Source: Streptosporangium violaceochromogenes
GTDB lineage: Bacteria > Actinomycetota > Actinomycetes > Streptosporangiales > Streptosporangiaceae
Direction of reading: 5' to 3'
Length of the DNA: 64,000 nucleotides
NCBI RefSeq assembly: GCF_014654615.1
Contig: NZ_BNBB01000009.1
Location: forward strand, 169,699 to 233,698
Shown here: in pieces, positions 15,952 through 26,040 of the stretch
How positions within the stretch are numbered: position 1 is the first letter of the stretch
Layout: every line of letters starts with the position of its first letter
Made by a program: the position numbers and the translations under genes
Notes under the pieces: generated by a model
Told to the model about the DNA's origin: nothing
The model's input: only the letters and a program-made list of their open reading frames with translations
Database searches by the model: none

Positions 15952-18063
15952 TTGAGCAGCAAACTCGCGCCAGCCATCGAATGGAACGACCTGGACCGCC
16001 GCGCGGTCGACGTCGTGCGGACCCTGGCAATGGACGCGGTAGAGAAAGCGGGGTCGGGCCACCCCGGCACCGCGATGAGCCTGGCGCCCGCCGCGTACCT
16101 GCTTTTCCAGCGTCTGCTGCGGCACGACCCCTCCGACCCCTCGTGGGTGGGCAGAGACCGCTTCGTCCTGTCGGCAGGGCACACCAGCCTGACCCTGTAC
16201 ATCCAGCTCTTCCTCGCGGGCTACGGCCTGTCGCTGGACGACCTGAAGAGCCTGCGCCAGTGGGACAGCCTGACCCCGGGGCACCCCGAGCACGGCCACA
16301 CCCCCGGGGTCGAGACCACCACCGGGCCCCTCGGGCAGGGCATCGGCAACGCGGTCGGCATGGCCATGGCCGCCCGCCGCGAGCGCGGCCTGTTCGACCC
16401 CGAGGCCCCGGCGGGCGCCAGCCCGTTCGACCACACGATCTGGTGCATCGTCTCCGAGGGCGACATCGAGGAGGGCGTCAGCCACGAGGTCAGCGCCATC
16501 GCCGGCCACCAGAGGCTCGGCAACCTCGTCGTCCTCTTCGACAGCAACCACATCTCGATCGAGGACAACACCCAGATCGCGCTGAGCGAGGACATCGTCA
16601 AGCGCTACGAGGCATACGGCTGGCACGTCCAGACCGTCGACTGGACCGCCGGCGACGAGTACTCCGAGGACGTCCAGGCCCTGCACCGCGCGATGGAGGC
16701 CGCCCGCGCCGAGACCGGCCGGCCCTCCTTCATCCGCCTGCGCACCGTCATCGGCTGGCCCGCGCCCGGCAAGCAGAACACCGGCAAGATCCACGGCTCG
16801 GCCCTGGGCGCCGACGAGGTGGCCGCCACCAAGAAGGTCCTGGGCCTGGACGCGGCCAAGAGCTTCGACGTGCCGGCCGAGGTGCTCGACCACACCCGCG
16901 CCGTCGTCGAGCGCGCCCGCGCCGCCCGCGCCGAGTGGGACAAGTCCTTCGCGAACTGGCGTACGGCCAATCCCGGGCGCGCCGCCGAGTTCGACCGCAT
17001 CTCCGCCCGGATCCTCCCCCCCGGCTGGACCGAGGCGCTGCCGGCCTTCGAGCCCGGCTCCTCCGTCGCCACCCGCAAGGCCTCCGGCGAGGTGCTCAAC
17101 AGCCTGGCGCCCGTGCTGCCGGAGCTGTGGGGTGGCTCGGCCGACCTGGCCGAGTCCAACAACACCACGATGAAGGGCGAGCCGTCCTTCATCCCCGAGG
17201 AGTACCAGACCAAGGAGTTCCCCGGGCACCGCTACGGCCGCACGCTGCACTTCGGCATCCGCGAGCACGGCATGGGGGCGATCCTCAACGGCATCGCGCT
17301 GCACAACGGCACCCGGCCCTACGGCGGCACCTTCCTGGTCTTCAGCGACTACATGCGCCCCGCCGTACGGCTCGCGGCGCTGATGAAACTGCCGGTCGTC
17401 TACGTGTGGACCCACGACTCCATCGGCCTGGGCGAGGACGGCCCGACCCACCAGCCGGTGGAGCACCTGTGGGCGCTGCGGGCCATCCCCGGCCTCGACG
17501 TGGTGCGCCCGGCCGACGCCAACGAGACGGCCGCGGCGTGGCGGACGGTGCTCGAACACGCCGACCGCCCGGCCGCGCTGGCGCTGACCCGGCAGAACGT
17601 CCCGGTCTACGAGGGCACGGGGGACGCGGCGAAGGTGGCCCGCGGCGCCTACGTGCTGGAGGAGGCCTCCACCGGGCAGCCCTCGGTGATCCTGATCGGC
17701 ACCGGCTCGGAGGTCCAGCTCGCCGTGGAGGCGCGCCGGCTGCTGGAGCAGGAGGGCATCGCGGCCCGGGTGGTGTCGATGCCGTGCGTCGAGTGGTTCC
17801 ACGCCCAGGACACCGCCTACCGGCAGACGGTGCTGCCGTCGGAGGTCCGCGCGCGCGTCGCCGTGGAGGCGGGGATCGCCCTGGGCTGGCGGGAGTTCGT
17901 CGGCGACGCCGGTGAGGTGGTCGGCCTGGAGCACTTCGGCGCCTCGGCCCCCTACAAGACCCTCTTCGAACAGTTCGGCATCACCGCCGAGCGGGTGGCC
18001 GCCGCCGCTAAGGCGAGCCTCGCCCGGACCGGGGCCGATAAGGGCGAGACGACGGGAACCTGA
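15952..18063 (+). CDS. tkt: Transketolase
   Basis: This thiamine-diphosphate enzyme of about 703 aa moves two-carbon units in the non-oxidative pentose phosphate pathway. It shows [14 protein letters not shown], the TPP-binding [10 protein letters not shown]...LFDSNHIS segment and the pyrimidine-domain text [11 protein letters not shown]. The start is taken as the TTG at 15952, behind CCGGAG, which aligns with the usual beginning of actinobacterial transketolases; the frame is open to a GTG at 15868 but that lies in a hairpin. It opens the tkt-tal-pgi-zwf-opcA-pgl operon. Confidence 0.93.
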   Translation: MSSKLAPAIEWNDLDRRAVDVVRTLAMDAVEKAGSGHPGTAMSLAPAAYLLFQRLLRHDPSDPSWVGRDRFVLSAGHTSLTLYIQLFLAGYGLSLDDLKSLRQWDSLTPGHPEHGHTPGVETTTGPLGQGIGNAVGMAMAARRERGLFDPEAPAGASPFDHTIWCIVSEGDIEEGVSHEVSAIAGHQRLGNLVVLFDSNHISIEDNTQIALSEDIVKRYEAYGWHVQTVDWTAGDEYSEDVQALHRAMEAARAETGRPSFIRLRTVIGWPAPGKQNTGKIHGSALGADEVAATKKVLGLDAAKSFDVPAEVLDHTRAVVERARAARAEWDKSFANWRTANPGRAAEFDRISARILPPGWTEALPAFEPGSSVATRKASGEVLNSLAPVLPELWGGSADLAESNNTTMKGEPSFIPEEYQTKEFPGHRYGRTLHFGIREHGMGAILNGIALHNGTRPYGGTFLVFSDYMRPAVRLAALMKLPVVYVWTHDSIGLGEDGPTHQPVEHLWALRAIPGLDVVRPADANETAAAWRTVLEHADRPAALALTRQNVPVYEGTGDAAKVARGAYVLEEASTGQPSVILIGTGSEVQLAVEARRLLEQEGIAARVVSMPCVEWFHAQDTAYRQTVLPSEVRARVAVEAGIALGWREFVGDAGEVVGLEHFGASAPYKTLFEQFGITAERVAAAAKASLARTGADKGETTGT

Positions 18064-18065
18064 TC

Positions 18066-19169
18066 ATGAGTGAGATCCTGAAGAACCTTTCCGGCCAGGG
18101 TGTTTCCCTCTGGCTTGACGACATCAGCCGCGAGCGCCTGCGCACCGGCAACCTGGAGGCGCTGATCCGCGACAGGAACGTGGTCGGCGTGACCTCCAAC
18201 CCGACGATCTTCGCCTCGGCGCTGAGCAAGGGCGACGCCTACGCCCCCCAGCTCCACGACCTGGCCGTGCGGGGGGTGGAGGTCGAGGAGGCGGTGCGCG
18301 CCATCACCACCTACGACATCCGCTGGGCCGCCGACGTGCTCAGGCCGGTCTACGACGCCACCGGGGGCGTGGACGGCCGGGTCTCCATCGAGGTGGACCC
18401 GCGCCTGGCCAAGGAGACCGAGAAGACCGTCGCCGAGGCCCGCGCGCTGTGGTGGGCCGTCGACCGGCCCAACCTGTTCATCAAGATCCCCGCCACGGTC
18501 GAGGGCCTGCCCGCGATCACCCAGGCGATCTCGGAGGGCATCAGCGTCAACGTCACGCTGATCTTCTCCCTTGAGCGCTACCGCGCCGTGATGGACGCCT
18601 GGCTGACCGGCCTGGAGCGGGCGAGGGCCAACGGCCTGAACCTCTCCGGCATCGCCTCGGTGGCGTCGTTCTTCGTCAGCCGGGTGGACACCGAGGTCGA
18701 CAGGCGTCTGGAGCGGATCGGCACGCCCGAGGCCAAGGCGCTCAAGGGCAAGGCCGCCGTCGCCAACGCCCGCCTCGCCTTCGCCGCCTACGAGGAGATG
18801 ATCGACTCTCCGCGCTGGCACGCGCTGAGCGCGGCCGGGGCCCGCCCGCAGCGCCCGCTGTGGGCCTCCACCGGCACCAAGGACCCGAGCTACCCCGACA
18901 CCCTGTACGTCGACGAGCTCGTCACGGCCGGCACGGTCAACACCGTGCCGGAGAAGACGCTGGAGGCGGTGGCCGACCACGGCCGCGTCACCGGCGACAC
19001 CGTCCGCCCCCGCTACGAGGACGCCTGGAACGCCATGGCGGCCCTGAAGGAGGCCGGCATCGACTACGACGACGTGGTGAGGGTCCTGGAGGAGGAGGGC
19101 GTGGAGAAGTTCGAGGCGTCGTGGGGTGAGCTGCTGGCCACCGTCTCCTCCGAACTCCGGAAGGCGTGA
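18066..19169 (+). CDS. tal: Transaldolase
   Basis: This 367-aa transaldolase transfers dihydroxyacetone units between sugar phosphates. The Schiff-base lysine lies in [11 protein letters not shown], with the N-terminal [10 protein letters not shown] and GVTSNPTIF motifs. Length matches the actinobacterial/cyanobacterial subclass of about 370 aa. The start is two bases after the tkt stop, so translation is coupled. Confidence 0.96.
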   Translation: MSEILKNLSGQGVSLWLDDISRERLRTGNLEALIRDRNVVGVTSNPTIFASALSKGDAYAPQLHDLAVRGVEVEEAVRAITTYDIRWAADVLRPVYDATGGVDGRVSIEVDPRLAKETEKTVAEARALWWAVDRPNLFIKIPATVEGLPAITQAISEGISVNVTLIFSLERYRAVMDAWLTGLERARANGLNLSGIASVASFFVSRVDTEVDRRLERIGTPEAKALKGKAAVANARLAFAAYEEMIDSPRWHALSAAGARPQRPLWASTGTKDPSYPDTLYVDELVTAGTVNTVPEKTLEAVADHGRVTGDTVRPRYEDAWNAMAALKEAGIDYDDVVRVLEEEGVEKFEASWGELLATVSSELRKA

Positions 19170-19173
19170 GCCC

Positions 19174-20802
19174 ATGTCGGTGTCCGTGACGTTCGGCGAC
19201 GAGGAACTGGCCGGCCTGGCGGCGGAGGCCGCCGGGCGGCTCGCCGCCGAGGGGGTGCCGGAGGCCCTGGCCGCCGGCGACCCCGGCCTGTGGGGCCCGG
19301 AGGCGGCGCCCGAGGCGGCGACCCGCCTGGGCTGGCTCACCCTGCCCCTGACCGGCGGGCAACTGCTTCCCAGGATCGGCGAGCTGGTGGAGCGGGTCCG
19401 GGCCCAGGGCCTGGAGCACGTGGTCCTGGCGGGCATGGGCGGCTCCTCGCTCGCCCCCGAGGTCATCACCGCCACCGCCGAGCTCCCCCTGACGGTACTC
19501 GACACCACCGACCCCGGGCAGGTGCGCCGGGCGCTCGCCGACCGGCTGGACCGCACGGTCCTGGTCGTCGCCAGCAAGAGCGGCGGCACGGTCGAGACCG
19601 ACGGCCACCGGCGGATCTACGAGCAGGCGTTCCGTGAGGCGGGGATCGACCCCGCCGAGCGGATCGTCGTGGTCACCGACCCCGGCTCCCCGCTGGAGCG
19701 GGTCGCGGCCGAGGCCGGCTACCCCGTGGTCCTCGCCGACCCCGACGTGGGCGGTCGCTACAGCGCGCTGTCGGCCTTCGGCCTGGTGCCCAGCGCGCTG
19801 GCCGGGGCCGACGTGAAGGAACTGCTCGACGACGCCGCCGCCGTGCTGCCGCTGCTGGGCCGGGCCGAGGGCAACCCCGGCCTGGCCCTGGGGGCCGCGC
19901 TGGGGGCCGCCGCGGCCGCCGGACGCGACAAGCTGGTGCTCCAGGACGACCTGTCGGAGATCAACGGCCTGCCCGACTGGATCGAGCAGCTGATCGCCGA
20001 GTCCACCGGCAAGTCCGGCAGGGGAATCCTGCCGGTCGTCGGAGCCGACCCCGGCGAGGCCCCGGACGAACTCGTCGCCGGGATCGCCGCCGACGGCGCG
20101 CTGACCGTCGACGGCCCGCTGGGCGCGCAGTTCCTGGTCTGGGAGTACGCCACCGCCGTCGCCGGCCGGCTGCTCGGCATCGACCCCTTCAACCAGCCGA
20201 ACGTGGCCGAGTCCAAGGAGAACACCGCGCGGCTCCTGGAGCGGGACGAGCCGCCCACGGGCACGCCGATCCTCGTCGACGGCCCCGTGGAGGTGTACGG
20301 CGAGGTGCCCGGCGGCCACACCCCCAAGGATCTGCCGGAGGTGCTCACCCGTTTGCTGAAGGCCGTCCCCTCGCGAGGCTATCTCGCTATCATGGCCTAT
20401 CTCGATCGGGAGGCGGCCTTCGACGCCCCCTACCCCGAGGGCGCCTCGTTCGAGGAGATGACCGCCGCGTGGCGGGCCGCCGACCCGGCCACGCTGCGCG
20501 CCGAGCTCGCCCTGCGAACCGACCGGCCGGTCACGTTCGGCTGGGGCCCCCGGTTCCTGCACTCCACCGGCCAGTACCACAAGGGCGGCCCTCAGAACGG
20601 CGTGTTCCTGCAGATCACCGGGGCCGTCGAGGAGGACGTGCGGGTCCCCGGCCGGCCGTACACCCTGGGCCGCCTCCAGCTCGCCCAGGCTCTGGGCGAC
20701 CTCGGCGCGCTGACCGGCCGTGGGCGCCCCGCCGTACGGCTGCACCTCACCGATCGCACCACCGGAGTCAAGCGCCTGCTCGAAGCGGCGCGGGAGGTCT
20801 GA
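19174..20802 (+). CDS. pgi: Glucose-6-phosphate isomerase
   Basis: This 542-aa phosphoglucose isomerase has SIS-type sugar-phosphate domains: GMGGSSLAPEV for phosphate binding near residue 90, ASKSGGTVET, and EINGLPDWIEQLIAESTGKSG carrying catalytic residues. The start at 19174 is four bases after the tal stop and follows GGAAGG; the longer frame from 19126 overlaps tal. Placement within the pentose phosphate operon lets fructose-6-phosphate be recycled to glucose-6-phosphate for the oxidative branch. Confidence 0.93.
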   Translation: MSVSVTFGDEELAGLAAEAAGRLAAEGVPEALAAGDPGLWGPEAAPEAATRLGWLTLPLTGGQLLPRIGELVERVRAQGLEHVVLAGMGGSSLAPEVITATAELPLTVLDTTDPGQVRRALADRLDRTVLVVASKSGGTVETDGHRRIYEQAFREAGIDPAERIVVVTDPGSPLERVAAEAGYPVVLADPDVGGRYSALSAFGLVPSALAGADVKELLDDAAAVLPLLGRAEGNPGLALGAALGAAAAAGRDKLVLQDDLSEINGLPDWIEQLIAESTGKSGRGILPVVGADPGEAPDELVAGIAADGALTVDGPLGAQFLVWEYATAVAGRLLGIDPFNQPNVAESKENTARLLERDEPPTGTPILVDGPVEVYGEVPGGHTPKDLPEVLTRLLKAVPSRGYLAIMAYLDREAAFDAPYPEGASFEEMTAAWRAADPATLRAELALRTDRPVTFGWGPRFLHSTGQYHKGGPQNGVFLQITGAVEEDVRVPGRPYTLGRLQLAQALGDLGALTGRGRPAVRLHLTDRTTGVKRLLEAAREV

Positions 20803-22470
20803 ATGAGCGATCAACGATCCGAACCCCTCGCCCCGGCCCCGTGGGCCGGTGACGGCGAGGCCCGCCGGGAACCCGGCAGGCCGGGCGAAGCCGAGCCGGC
20901 GACGCCCGCCGCGGCGACGACGGCGACCGCGGCCACCGTCGAGGAGGTGGTGGCCGCCAACCCGCTGCGCGACCCCATGGACAAGCGCCTGCCGCGCGTG
21001 GCGGGGCCGTGCGTGCTCGTGCTGTTCGGCGTGACGGGCGACCTGGCGCGCAAGAAGCTGCTGCCGGCGATCTACGACCTGGCGAACCGGGGGCTGCTGC
21101 CTCCCGGTTTCTCCCTGGTCGGCTTCGCCCGCCGCGACTGGCAGGACCAGGACTTCGCGCAGCTCGCCCACGACGCCGTCAAGGAGTACGCGCGGACCCC
21201 CTTCCGCGAGGAGGTCTGGAAGCAGCTGGCGGAGGGCATCTCCTTCTGCCCCGGGGAGTTCACCGACGACGGCGCCTTCGACGCGCTGGCCACGATGCTC
21301 AAGGAGATCGACCAGAGCAGGGGAACCGGCGGCAACTACTGCTTCTACCTGTCGGTGCCGCCGAAGTTCTTCCCCGTCGTGGTCGAGCAGCTCAAGCGGA
21401 CCGGCCTGGCCAACGGGCCCGAGGGCTCCTGGCGCCGGGTGGTGATCGAAAAGCCCTTCGGGCACGACCTGGAGAGCGCCCAGGAGCTCAACGCGATCAC
21501 CAGCGCGGTCTTCCCGGAGAGCTCGGTGTTCCGTATCGACCACTACCTGGGCAAGGAGACCGTCCAGAACATCCTGGCCCTGCGGTTCGCCAACAACCTG
21601 TTCGAGCCGATCTGGAACCGGGGCTACGTCGACAACGTCCAGATCACGATGGCCGAGGACATCGGCATCGGCGGCAGGGCCGGATACTACGACGGCATCG
21701 GCGCGGCGCGCGACGTGATCCAGAACCACCTGCTCCAGCTGCTGGCGCTGGTGGCGATGGAGGACCCCACCTCCTTCGAGGCCGACTCGCTGCGCCGGGA
21801 GAAGGAGAAGGTCCTCAAGGCGGTGCGGCTGCCGGCCGACCTCACGCTCTCCACCGCCCGCGGGCGGTACGGCCCCGGCTGGCAGGGCGGCGAGCCCGTC
21901 GTCGGCTACACCCAGGAGGAGGGCATCTCGCCCGGCTCCATCACCGAGACCTACGCCGCCGTCAAACTGGAGATCGCCAACCGGCGCTGGGCGGGGGTGC
22001 CGTTCTACCTGCGCACCGGCAAACGGCTGAGCCGCCGGGTGACCGAGGTCGCCGTGATGTTCCAGCGAGCGCCGCACCTGCCGTTCAGTAAGGACGACAC
22101 CGAGATCCTGGGGCAGAACGCCCTGGTCATCCGCGTCCAGCCCGACGAGGGCATCACCGTGCTCTTCGGCTCCAAGGTGCCCGGCACCGCGATGGAGGTC
22201 AGGGACGTGTCGATGGACTTCGCCTACGGCGAGTCGTTCATGGAGTCGTCCCCCGAGGCGTACGAACGGCTGCTGCTGGACGTGCTCATCGGCGACCCGC
22301 CGCTCTTCCCCCACCAGGCCGAGGTCGAGCTGTCGTGGAAGATCCTCGACCCGATCGAGGAGTTCTGGGCCACCCAGGGGCCGCCGCAGGAGTACCCGGC
22401 CGGCACGTGGGGGCCCGCCTCGGCCGACGAGATGATGGACCGCGACGGGCGCGCCTGGAGGAGGCTCTAA
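20803..22470 (+). CDS. zwf: Glucose-6-phosphate 1-dehydrogenase
   Basis: This 555-aa enzyme commits glucose-6-phosphate to the oxidative pentose phosphate pathway. It has the nucleotide motif [11 protein letters not shown], the substrate site RIDHYLGKE with the catalytic histidine, and VIEKPFGHD. An Ala/Pro/Glu-rich disordered leader of about 45 residues precedes the conserved core, so the N-terminus is long; the start is supported by GGGAGG and direct abutment to the pgi stop. opcA, encoding its activator, follows at once. Confidence 0.96.
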   Translation: MSDQRSEPLAPAPWAGDGEARREPGRPGEAEPATPAAATTATAATVEEVVAANPLRDPMDKRLPRVAGPCVLVLFGVTGDLARKKLLPAIYDLANRGLLPPGFSLVGFARRDWQDQDFAQLAHDAVKEYARTPFREEVWKQLAEGISFCPGEFTDDGAFDALATMLKEIDQSRGTGGNYCFYLSVPPKFFPVVVEQLKRTGLANGPEGSWRRVVIEKPFGHDLESAQELNAITSAVFPESSVFRIDHYLGKETVQNILALRFANNLFEPIWNRGYVDNVQITMAEDIGIGGRAGYYDGIGAARDVIQNHLLQLLALVAMEDPTSFEADSLRREKEKVLKAVRLPADLTLSTARGRYGPGWQGGEPVVGYTQEEGISPGSITETYAAVKLEIANRRWAGVPFYLRTGKRLSRRVTEVAVMFQRAPHLPFSKDDTEILGQNALVIRVQPDEGITVLFGSKVPGTAMEVRDVSMDFAYGESFMESSPEAYERLLLDVLIGDPPLFPHQAEVELSWKILDPIEEFWATQGPPQEYPAGTWGPASADEMMDRDGRAWRRL

Positions 22471-22471
22471 G

Positions 22472-23383
22472 ATGACGAGCTTCATGCTCACCGGCACGAC
22501 CGCGTCGAAGATCTCCTCCCACCTGACCCAGCTGCGGCACCAGATGGGAACCCCGGCGGTCGGCATGGTGCTGACCCTGGTGGTGGTCTCCGACGAGGGC
22601 AACCAGTACGACGCGGTCCGGGCGGCGACCGACGCGGCCAGGGAGCACCCCTCCCGGATACTGGTCGTCATCCCGCGCGACGCCGCCGAGCCGAACCGCC
22701 TGGACGCCGAGATCCGGTTCGGCGAGTCCACCCCCGGCGAGGTGATCCTGCTCCGCCTGTACGGCGAGCTCACCCGGCACGCCGACTCGGTGATCAGCCC
22801 GCTGCTGCTCACCGACACCCCGGTGGTGGCCTGGTGGCCGGGCGACTGCCCCAAGATCCCCGCCAAGGACCCCGTCGGGGTGCTCGCCCAGCGCCGCATC
22901 GTCGACGCGCGCTCGGCGGCCGACTCGGTAAAGGCGATCACCGAGCGGATCCGCGGCTACGTCCCCGGCGACACCGACCTGGCCTGGACCCGCCTGACGT
23001 CGTGGCGCAGCCTGCTGGCCGCCGCCTTCGACCAGCCGGTGGGCAGGGTCTCGGGGGGCGTCGTGGAGTCCGTCCCCGGCCACGCCAGCGCCTGGCTGCT
23101 GGCGGCGTGGCTGAGCGACCGTCTCGGCGCGCCGATGAAGGTCGTCGAGTCCGCCGGGCCGGGCCTGACCGCGGTCAGGCTGTCGGCGGCCGACGGTGAC
23201 ATCACCGTCACCCGCGGCGACGCCCGCATGGCCACGCTGTCGCGCCCGGGTCAGCCCGACCGCAGGGTCGCCCTCACCCGGCGCCCGATGTCGGAGCTGC
23301 TGGCCGAGGAGCTCCGGCGCCTGGACCCCGACGAGATCTACGAGGCGGCGATCCGCCGGATCGCCGCCACCCGCACCTCCTGA
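22472..23383 (+). CDS. opcA: Glucose-6-phosphate dehydrogenase assembly protein OpcA
   Basis: This 303-aa OpcA-family protein activates or assembles Zwf in cyanobacteria and actinobacteria. Recognisable segments are MGTPAVGMVLTLVVV near residue 27, STPGEVILLRLYG and TPVVAWWPG. It begins one base after the zwf stop, with GGAGGAGG upstream. Identity rests on those segments and the invariant zwf-opcA-pgl order. Confidence 0.93.
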   Translation: MTSFMLTGTTASKISSHLTQLRHQMGTPAVGMVLTLVVVSDEGNQYDAVRAATDAAREHPSRILVVIPRDAAEPNRLDAEIRFGESTPGEVILLRLYGELTRHADSVISPLLLTDTPVVAWWPGDCPKIPAKDPVGVLAQRRIVDARSAADSVKAITERIRGYVPGDTDLAWTRLTSWRSLLAAAFDQPVGRVSGGVVESVPGHASAWLLAAWLSDRLGAPMKVVESAGPGLTAVRLSAADGDITVTRGDARMATLSRPGQPDRRVALTRRPMSELLAEELRRLDPDEIYEAAIRRIAATRTS

Positions 23384-23403
23384 GGCGGCCGGGCCCGGCC
23401 GCC
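23384..23403. repeat. 20-bp perfect GC palindrome after opcA
   Basis: The 20 bases immediately after the opcA stop form a perfect palindrome (arms GGCGGCCGGG and its complement). As RNA this gives a compact hairpin inside the 126-base opcA-pgl gap. There is no U-tract, so it may be an mRNA processing or partial termination site rather than a full terminator. Confidence 0.6.
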
Positions 23404-23509
23404 GCCGAACGCCCGGCCGGGCCCCCGCCGCCCCGGCGGCCCCCTTGGAAGGCCGGCATCTCCGGAAGACCGGCAGCACCTTCGGAAAGAACCGTCGAGA
23501 GGGAAGCCC

Positions 23510-24283
23510 GTGAGTGTTCCCACCGTGATCGTCCACCGCGACGCCGACATGCTCGCCAAGGCCGTCGCCGCCCGGGTGATCACCCGTGCCGTCGACGTCC
23601 AGTCGGGCAGGGGTTCGGCCTCGCTGGTGCTGACCGGCGGCACCATCGGCATCGCCACCCTGGCCGAGATCGCCGCCAGCCCGGCCCGCGACGCGATCGA
23701 CTGGCGGCACCTCGACCTGTGGTGGGGGGACGAGCGGTTCCTGCCCTCCGGTCACCCCGACCGCAACGAGACCGGCGCCCGCCGGGCCCTCCTCGACCAC
23801 GTCGACCTCGACCCGGCGCGGGTCCACGTGATGCGCGGCCCCGACGGGGGCCTGACCGCCGAGGAGTCGGCCGACGCCTACGCCGAGGAGCTGCGCCGGG
23901 CCGCCCGCCCCGAGGATCACGGCCCGGCCCCCTCGTTCGACGTGCTGATGCTCGGCATGGGCCCGGACGGGCACGTGGCCTCGCTGTTCCCCGGCATGCC
24001 GGCGCTCTACGACACGCGCCCGGTGACGGCGGTGCACGGCTCCCCCAAACCGCCGCCGACCCGGATCACGCTGACGATGCCGGTCCTCCAGGGCGCCCGC
24101 GAGGTGTGGGTGATCGCCGCCGGGGAGGAGAAGGCCGGCGCCGTACGGCTGGCGCTGTCGGGCTCGGGGCCGATGCAGATTCCCGCCGCGGGCGCCCGGG
24201 GCCGCCAGCGGACGCTGTTCCTGCTCGACAAGGCCGCCGCCTCCAAGATTCCCGCGTCCCTGGTCCGCATCTCCTCCCCCTGA
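23510..24283 (+). CDS. pgl: 6-phosphogluconolactonase
   Basis: This 257-aa lactonase of the glucosamine-6-phosphate isomerase fold hydrolyses 6-phosphogluconolactone, the step after Zwf. It carries LTGGTIGIATL, WWGDERFLP and MGPDGHVASLFPG. The start is a GTG behind GAGAGGGAAG. It is the last pentose phosphate gene here; gnd for the next step is not in the window. Confidence 0.95.
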   Translation: MSVPTVIVHRDADMLAKAVAARVITRAVDVQSGRGSASLVLTGGTIGIATLAEIAASPARDAIDWRHLDLWWGDERFLPSGHPDRNETGARRALLDHVDLDPARVHVMRGPDGGLTAEESADAYAEELRRAARPEDHGPAPSFDVLMLGMGPDGHVASLFPGMPALYDTRPVTAVHGSPKPPPTRITLTMPVLQGAREVWVIAAGEEKAGAVRLALSGSGPMQIPAAGARGRQRTLFLLDKAAASKIPASLVRISSP

Positions 24284-24336
24284 CCGCCGCCCGCGCGGAC
24301 GCGGAGCCGTCCCGTCACCGGACACCGAGGAGAACC

Positions 24337-25962
24337 ATGCCCCACCGGGTGAGCGACATCCTGTTCCGCGGCGGCCGGGCGTTCCTGGCCCCCGGTGTCT
24401 TCGCCGAGGCGGTGCTGGTCCGCGACGGCCGCGTCGCCGCCGTCGGCGCGGAGTCCGACGTCGTACGGCGGGCCACCCCCCGCCACGAGACCGTGGACCT
24501 CGGCGGCGGCCTGCTCATCCCGGGCGTTGTCGACGCCCACGTCCACCCGGTGCTGGCGGGGCTGGAGCGGGCCCGGTGCGATCTGTCGGAGGTCTACGGC
24601 CTGCCGGAGTATCTGCGGCGGATCGCCGCCTACGCCGCCGCCCACCCCGGCCGATCCTGGATCGACGGCGGCGGCTGGGACATGGCGGCCTTCCCCGGCG
24701 GCCTCCCCCACCGCTCCCAGCTCGACTTCCTCGACCGGCCGGCGTACCTCATCCAGCGTGACCACCACGCCGCCTGGGTCAACACCCGGGCGCTGGAGGC
24801 CGCCGGACTCACCCGTGACACCCCCGACCCCGCCGACGGCCGGATCGAGCGCGACCCCGACGGCACGCCGAGCGGTGTGCTGCACGAGGGCGCGATGGAC
24901 CTGGTGGGCCTGCTCACCCCCCGCCCCACCGCGCGGGATCTGACCGGCGCCCTGCTGGAGGCCCAGAACCACTTGTTCTCCCTGGGCATCACCGGCTGGC
25001 AGGACGCCATCGTCGGCTCCTACGCCGGCTCGGACGACCAGCTTCCCGTCTACCTCGCGGCGGCGGCCTCGGGCGCGTTGAAGGCCCGGGTCGTGGGCGC
25101 GCTGTGGTGGGACCGCACACGCGGCGCCGAGCAGATCCCCGAGCTGGTGGAGCGTCGCCGGTCGGCCGAGGGGTCGGACCGGTTCCGGGCCACCTCCGTG
25201 AAGATCATGCAGGACGGCATCCCCGAGAACTTCACCGCGGCGGTGATCGAGCCCTACTGCCGCTGCGGCGGCACCGGCCTGTCCTACGTCGACCCGGTGC
25301 TGCTGAGGGAGTACGTCGCCGAACTGGACCGGCACGGCTTCCAGGTCCACTTCCACGCGATCGGCGAGCGCGCCGTCCGCGAGGCGCTGGACAGCCTTAC
25401 GGGGACCGATCCCGCCAACCGGCACCACATCGCGCACCTGCAGATCGTCGAACCGTCCGACGTGCCGCGCTTCGCCGCCCTCGGCGTGACCGCCAACCTT
25501 CAGCCGCTGTGGGCCACCCACCACGCCCAGATGGACGAGCTGACGATCCCGTTCCTGGGCGAGGAACGCTCCGGCTGGCAGTACCCCTTCGCCGACCTGC
25601 TGCGCGCCGGCACCCGGTTCTGCGCGGGCAGCGACTGGCCGGTCTCCAGCGCCGACCCGATCCAGGGCATGCACGTGGCGGTCAACCGCACCGAACCCGG
25701 CGGCTCGGTGCACGCCGGCTACCCGACGGCGCAGACGCCGTTCCTGCCCGGCCAGCGCCTGGACCTGGGCACCGCGCTGACCGCCTACACGGCGGGCTCC
25801 GCCTGGATCAACCACGACGGCGAGGCCGGAACCCTCGCCCCCGGCAACCGCGCCGACCTCGCCGTCCTGGACCGCGACCCGTTCACCGAGCCCGCCGCCG
25901 ACATCTGGCGGACGGAGGTCACCATGACCTTCGTCTCCGGCGAGCAGGTCTACGCCCGCTGA
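24337..25962 (+). CDS. Amidohydrolase family 3 metal-dependent hydrolase (YtcJ-like)
   Basis: This 541-aa protein is an amidohydrolase of the YtcJ/N-substituted-formamide-deformylase-like branch. Metal ligands are visible as DAHVHP, FHAIGERA, HHIAHLQIV and the aspartate in CAGSDWPVSS; ADLAVLDRDPF near the end belongs to the composite beta domain. The start at 24337 follows GAGGAG; the longer open frame upstream is an antisense-like shadow of pgl. It follows pgl by 53 bases and may be cotranscribed, but it has no obvious pathway link. Substrate unknown. Confidence 0.87.
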   Translation: MPHRVSDILFRGGRAFLAPGVFAEAVLVRDGRVAAVGAESDVVRRATPRHETVDLGGGLLIPGVVDAHVHPVLAGLERARCDLSEVYGLPEYLRRIAAYAAAHPGRSWIDGGGWDMAAFPGGLPHRSQLDFLDRPAYLIQRDHHAAWVNTRALEAAGLTRDTPDPADGRIERDPDGTPSGVLHEGAMDLVGLLTPRPTARDLTGALLEAQNHLFSLGITGWQDAIVGSYAGSDDQLPVYLAAAASGALKARVVGALWWDRTRGAEQIPELVERRRSAEGSDRFRATSVKIMQDGIPENFTAAVIEPYCRCGGTGLSYVDPVLLREYVAELDRHGFQVHFHAIGERAVREALDSLTGTDPANRHHIAHLQIVEPSDVPRFAALGVTANLQPLWATHHAQMDELTIPFLGEERSGWQYPFADLLRAGTRFCAGSDWPVSSADPIQGMHVAVNRTEPGGSVHAGYPTAQTPFLPGQRLDLGTALTAYTAGSAWINHDGEAGTLAPGNRADLAVLDRDPFTEPAADIWRTEVTMTFVSGEQVYAR

Positions 25963-26040
25963 CTCACCGCGTCCCTTGGCAGGCTGTGGGTCCTCCCGCT
26001 GTTCCTCCCGGCCCGGGCAGCCGCCGAGGGGAGCACCGGC

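Noticed and set aside
18988..22941. 1317-codon minus-strand open frame over tal-pgi-zwf-opcA
   Set aside because: It is antisense to well-identified genes and its residue composition (Gly/Arg/His/Val-rich) is that of a GC-rich shadow frame.
23719..24336. Extension of the amidohydrolase frame back into pgl
   Set aside because: This is a shifted frame of pgl; the ATG at 24337 has a GAGGAG site and matches the family start.
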